Source: Rhodovulum steppense (GTDB taxonomy: Bacteria > Pseudomonadota > Alphaproteobacteria > Rhodobacterales > Rhodobacteraceae). Taken from it: DNA of 64,000 nucleotides. The notes under the pieces are model-generated. The model was not told the DNA's origin, searched no databases, and was given only the letters and a program-made list of their open reading frames with translations. This document shows positions 61,306-64,000 of this stretch, one piece after another. The stretch lies in assembly GCF_004339675.1 (NCBI RefSeq), contig NZ_SLVM01000003.1, positions 124,001 to 188,000 on the forward strand. The letters are read 5' to 3'. Both the position numbers and the translations under genes were made by a program. Each line of letters starts with the position of its first letter. The stretch's first letter is position 1.

Positions 61306-62217
61306 ATGAGATTCCGATTGCTGGCCACCATTGCCGCGGCCCTGCCGACATATGCGCTGGCCGATGTGCTGGAGGTTCAGCCCGTCGCTGACGATGTCTG
61401 GGCCATCGTCGGCCCGATGGAACAGCGCGACCCCCAGAACCTGGGCAACAACGCCACTTTCGGCCTTGTCGTGACCGGCGCGGGTGCGGTGCTGATCGAC
61501 CCGGGCGGGTCGTGGCAGGGGGCCGAGATGCTGCATGCGGCGATCCGCGGCGTGACCGACCAGCCGGTGACCCATGTCATCAATACCGGCGGGCAGGATC
61601 ACCGCTGGCTGGGCAATGGCTACTGGCAGGCGCAGGGGGCGACCGTGATCGCCTCGGTGGCCGCCGTCGCGGACCAGCAGGACCGCGCCTCGATGCAGAT
61701 GACGGGGCTGGCCGAGCTGATCGGCGACGGGCTTGCGGGCACCGAGCCCAGCCATGCGGATGTGACCTTCGAGACCGATCACACGCTGGACCTGGGCGGG
61801 ATGAGCTTCGAGATCATGCATCGCGGCCCGGCGCATACGCCCGGCGACAGCTTCGTCTGGCTGGACGAACGCGGCGTGATGTTCACCGGCGACATCGTCT
61901 ATGTCGGGCGCATCCTGGGCGTCGGCCCGCAATCCGACGCCAAAAGCTGGATCGAGATGTTCGAGGCGATGGCCGCCGTCCAGCCCGCCCATATCGTGCC
62001 CGGCCACGGCCCCGCCACGGATCTCGCCACCGCGCGACGCGACAGCTACGATTACCTGGTGAACCTGCGCATGCGGATCGGCGCGCTGATCGAGGACGGC
62101 GGCACCATGATCGACGCCCCCGGCATCGACCAGTCCGACTGGGCGTATCTGGACCAGTTCGACAGCCTCGCGGGCCGCAACGCCCAGGCCACCTATGAGC
62201 AGATGGAATGGGAGTGA
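61306..62217 (+). CDS. Exported metallo-beta-lactamase-fold protein with degenerate metal motif
   Basis: A 303-residue exported protein (signal peptide ending YALAD, residue 20) of the MBL fold. The motif expected as H-x-H-x-D-H reads Gly95-Gly-Gln-Asp-His-Arg in VINTGGQDHRWLGNGYW, so the first two histidines are lost. Later ligands seem kept: HRGPAHTPGDSFVW, FTGDIVYVGR and IVPGHGPATD. It is related to SoxH/quinoprotein-linked hydrolases by overall pattern, as far as can be judged. ATG 61306 is chosen over the TTG next to it. Confidence 0.83.
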   Translation: MRFRLLATIAAALPTYALADVLEVQPVADDVWAIVGPMEQRDPQNLGNNATFGLVVTGAGAVLIDPGGSWQGAEMLHAAIRGVTDQPVTHVINTGGQDHRWLGNGYWQAQGATVIASVAAVADQQDRASMQMTGLAELIGDGLAGTEPSHADVTFETDHTLDLGGMSFEIMHRGPAHTPGDSFVWLDERGVMFTGDIVYVGRILGVGPQSDAKSWIEMFEAMAAVQPAHIVPGHGPATDLATARRDSYDYLVNLRMRIGALIEDGGTMIDAPGIDQSDWAYLDQFDSLAGRNAQATYEQMEWE

Positions 62218-62238
62218 GGCCCGCCCCCCGGACGGGCC
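62218..62238 (+). terminator. Hairpin after the MBL-fold gene
   Basis: GGCCCG and CGGGCC pair across a nine-base loop directly after the stop codon. Weak terminator candidate; no T tract. Confidence 0.35.
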
Positions 62239-62323
62239 TCGCGGGGTAGCGCGCCCGAAGTTCTCCGGTCGCGAAACGCGCCGCGCCGGTCTGACAAGGG
62301 GGTGCGCGCAGGAGACAGGCGGC

Positions 62324-63202
62324 ATGACGGGCGCGGTGCTTTCAAGGCGGCGGCTGACGGCGGGACTGGCCGCAGCGCTGGCGCTTGCAGGCCCCGCCCG
62401 TCCGCAAGGCATCGTCGAACGGGCCGCACCGCTGCGCATCGGGCTGACCCCGGTCTTTCTGGACAATGAATGGCGCGTGCTCGAAGCGCTGGCCGCCCAT
62501 GTCCGCGGCGTCACCGGCCGCGAGGTCGAGTTCGTCCAGCGCCGCACCTACAAGGAGGTCGTGGCGCTGCTGCTGCTGGGCGAACTGGATGCCGCCTGGC
62601 TGTGCGGCTATCCGTTCCTGCAACATGCCGACCGGCTGAGCGTGCTGGCGATCCCGCTCTGGCAGGGCCAGCCACGCTATCAATCCTATCTCATCACCGC
62701 CGAGAACCGCCGGGCGTCAGGGCTGGCCGATCTGCGCGGCGACATCCATGCCTATTCCGACCCGGATTCGAATTCCGGCCATCTGGTGACGGTGGCCGAA
62801 CTGATCAGGCTGGGCGAACGGCCCGAGGCGTTCTTTGCGCGCAGCTTCTTCACCTTCGGCCATCGCAACGTGGTGCGCGCGGTGGCCCGTCGGCTGGCCG
62901 GATCGGGCAGCGTGGATGGCTATGTCTACGACACGCTGGCCGAGACAGAGCCCGATCTGGTCGCGCGCACCCGCATCCTGTGGCGGTCGGACTGGCACGG
63001 CTTTCCGCCCATCGTGATCCCGTCCGAGGCCAGCGACAGCCCCGCCGCGCGCGCGCTGGACCGCGCGCTGTTCGGCATGGCCGGGACCGGGCCGGGGCGC
63101 GATGTTCTGCGCCTGTTGCAGCTTGACGGTTTCGCCCGGCCCGCCCCCGACAGTTTCGACAGCATCGCCGCGCTGATGGCGCGCGTGGCCGACCGGGGCT
63201 AG
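62324..63202 (+). CDS. PhnD-like periplasmic binding protein
   Basis: A 292-residue exported protein. The N-terminus LSRRRLTAGLAAALALAGPA is a Tat-like signal (SRRRL). The PhnD/phosphonate-binding-like fold is recognised by LRIGLTPVFLDNEWRVLEAL, VEFVQRRTYKEVVALLLLGE, DAAWLCGYPFLQH and AYSDPDSNSGHLVT. No transporter follows; the next gene three bases later encodes a sensor kinase, so it probably serves as the ligand-binding part of a sensing system. Ligand unknown. Confidence 0.85.
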   Translation: MTGAVLSRRRLTAGLAAALALAGPARPQGIVERAAPLRIGLTPVFLDNEWRVLEALAAHVRGVTGREVEFVQRRTYKEVVALLLLGELDAAWLCGYPFLQHADRLSVLAIPLWQGQPRYQSYLITAENRRASGLADLRGDIHAYSDPDSNSGHLVTVAELIRLGERPEAFFARSFFTFGHRNVVRAVARRLAGSGSVDGYVYDTLAETEPDLVARTRILWRSDWHGFPPIVIPSEASDSPAARALDRALFGMAGTGPGRDVLRLLQLDGFARPAPDSFDSIAALMARVADRG

Positions 63203-63205
63203 GCG

Positions 63206-64000
63206 ATGGGCACGCGCCTGCCGCTTCCGCTCAGTCTGCGCGTGCCGCTGATCGTGGCAGGGCTGATGGTGCTGATGGGGGTGATCGCTTCGCAACTGGT
63301 GGTCACCTCGCTGGTGCGCTCGCAGGAACGCCAGTTGGCCGATCTGGCGCAAAGCGAGTTCGCCACGCTGTCGACCACGCTGGCACCGCTGATCCAGCGC
63401 GAGGATCTGTGGGAGATGTTCGACGCGCTGGACCGCGCCACGTTTCAGGCAGGACGCTTCGCCCCGGCGGCGGCCAGCCTCGTGGATGCGCGCGGGCAGG
63501 TCATCGTCTCGACCCGGCCCGAGCGTCACCCGATCGGCAGCCCGGGCGTAGCCCTGATCGCGGGCGCGGTGCCGCTGGAGGATCTGTCCTATGACAATGC
63601 GCGCGAGCTGATCTCGGTCCGGCAGGTGGTGGAATACCAGGGCCGCCCGGTCGCCCAGCTTGTCATTGATTTCAACGCCTCCGAACTGGCGGCCGAGCGT
63701 CGCCGGGCCTGGTTCTGGCTGATCGCCGGGAACACGGCGGCGACCCTGATCTTGGCGCTTGCGGGCTATCTGCTGATCCGCCGGGTGCTGGCGCCGATCG
63801 GGCGGCTCTCGCGCGAGATGTCGCGATCGGGCGGCGCCTCGCAGACCTTTCCCGAGGCGATGATCCCGCGCCACGATGTCGAGCTTGCCAACCTTTACGA
63901 CACCTACAACGCGATGATCCGCGCGGTCGAGGCGCGCGGCCAGACCGAGCGACGCTTGGCAGAGCGCGAGCGCTTCGTCAGCCTCGGGCGGCTGGCGGGC
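63206..64000 (+). CDS. Sensor histidine kinase (partial, C-terminus beyond window)
   Basis: The first 265 codons of a membrane sensor kinase. Two membrane helices (about residues 14-33 and 170-190) enclose a periplasmic domain of about 135 residues; a HAMP-like segment (RRVLAPIGRLSREMSRSGGA) and the start of the HisKA dimer helix follow (AERERFVSLGRLAG, just before the phosphorylated His). The kinase core and any response regulator lie past the right edge. Coupled with the binding protein upstream, likely a two-component system with a soluble periplasmic ligand receptor. Confidence 0.87.
   Translation, partial: MGTRLPLPLSLRVPLIVAGLMVLMGVIASQLVVTSLVRSQERQLADLAQSEFATLSTTLAPLIQREDLWEMFDALDRATFQAGRFAPAAASLVDARGQVIVSTRPERHPIGSPGVALIAGAVPLEDLSYDNARELISVRQVVEYQGRPVAQLVIDFNASELAAERRRAWFWLIAGNTAATLILALAGYLLIRRVLAPIGRLSREMSRSGGASQTFPEAMIPRHDVELANLYDTYNAMIRAVEARGQTERRLAERERFVSLGRLAG

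Overview
The window is a GC-rich, gene-dense stretch of an alphaproteobacterial chromosome, most probably from Rhodobacteraceae/Rhodobacterales. Three things point there: the flagellar gene order (flgBC-fliE-fliQ-flgFGAH, flhB-fliR-flhA-motA-fliL facing fliF-fliH-fliN-fliP, then flgI-flgL-flgK-flgE-motB), CtrA-box-like sites in front of the flagellar operons, and the abundance of osmolyte, TRAP and ABC transporters. No rRNA, tRNA, CRISPR array, insertion sequence or prophage was seen. The assignment is inference; no database was searched.

Region 1 (1-24473) is a flagellar locus. It encodes the export ATPase FliI (cut by the window edge), rod and hook proteins, L and P rings, the MS ring, the export gate FliP/Q/R with FlhA/B, the switch protein FliN, stator MotA/MotB, a MotE-like chaperone, two FliL-type proteins and a large periplasmic protein of unknown role. 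Most genes are coupled by ATGA overlaps.

Region 2 (24721-30548) has a ring-cleaving-dioxygenase/glyoxalase-family gene, a glycine-betaine/choline-type ABC transporter (ATPase, permease, binding protein) and a divergent class V aminotransferase preceded by a terminator-like hairpin.

Region 3 (30600-38669) has a decayed small secreted-protein gene, an ECF sigma/zinc-finger anti-sigma pair, a TetR regulator, a bufferin-type operon (precursor, DUF692 maturase, DUF2063 partner, DoxX), two small exported proteins, an outer-membrane protein and a Tat-type amidohydrolase with an unusual Cys/His-rich N-terminus.

Region 4 (38820-47606) is an amide-utilisation operon. amiC and amiR, encoding the amide sensor and the ANTAR antiterminator, lead a dipeptide-type ABC transporter, a formamidase/acetamidase and a cysteine hydrolase. 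The leader before amiC carries an intrinsic terminator and hairpins fitting the ANTAR RNA target, so the operon appears to be controlled by AmiR antitermination.

Region 5 (47607-57176) has a cold-shock gene with a strong palindromic terminator, a small alphaproteobacterial protein, a transglutaminase-like protein, a TRAP transporter with a trailing UspA gene (TeaABCD-like layout), a coupled pair of methyltransferase genes of which the second looks like a stand-alone Hen1 RNA 3'-end 2'-O-methyltransferase, a small unknown protein and an MFS transporter.

Region 6 (57393-64000) has a UspA-BCCT osmolyte transporter pair, an ArsR-ArsP-type permease-thioredoxin cluster followed by a metallo-beta-lactamase-fold protein with a degenerate metal motif, and a PhnD-like binding protein next to a sensor histidine kinase that runs off the window end.
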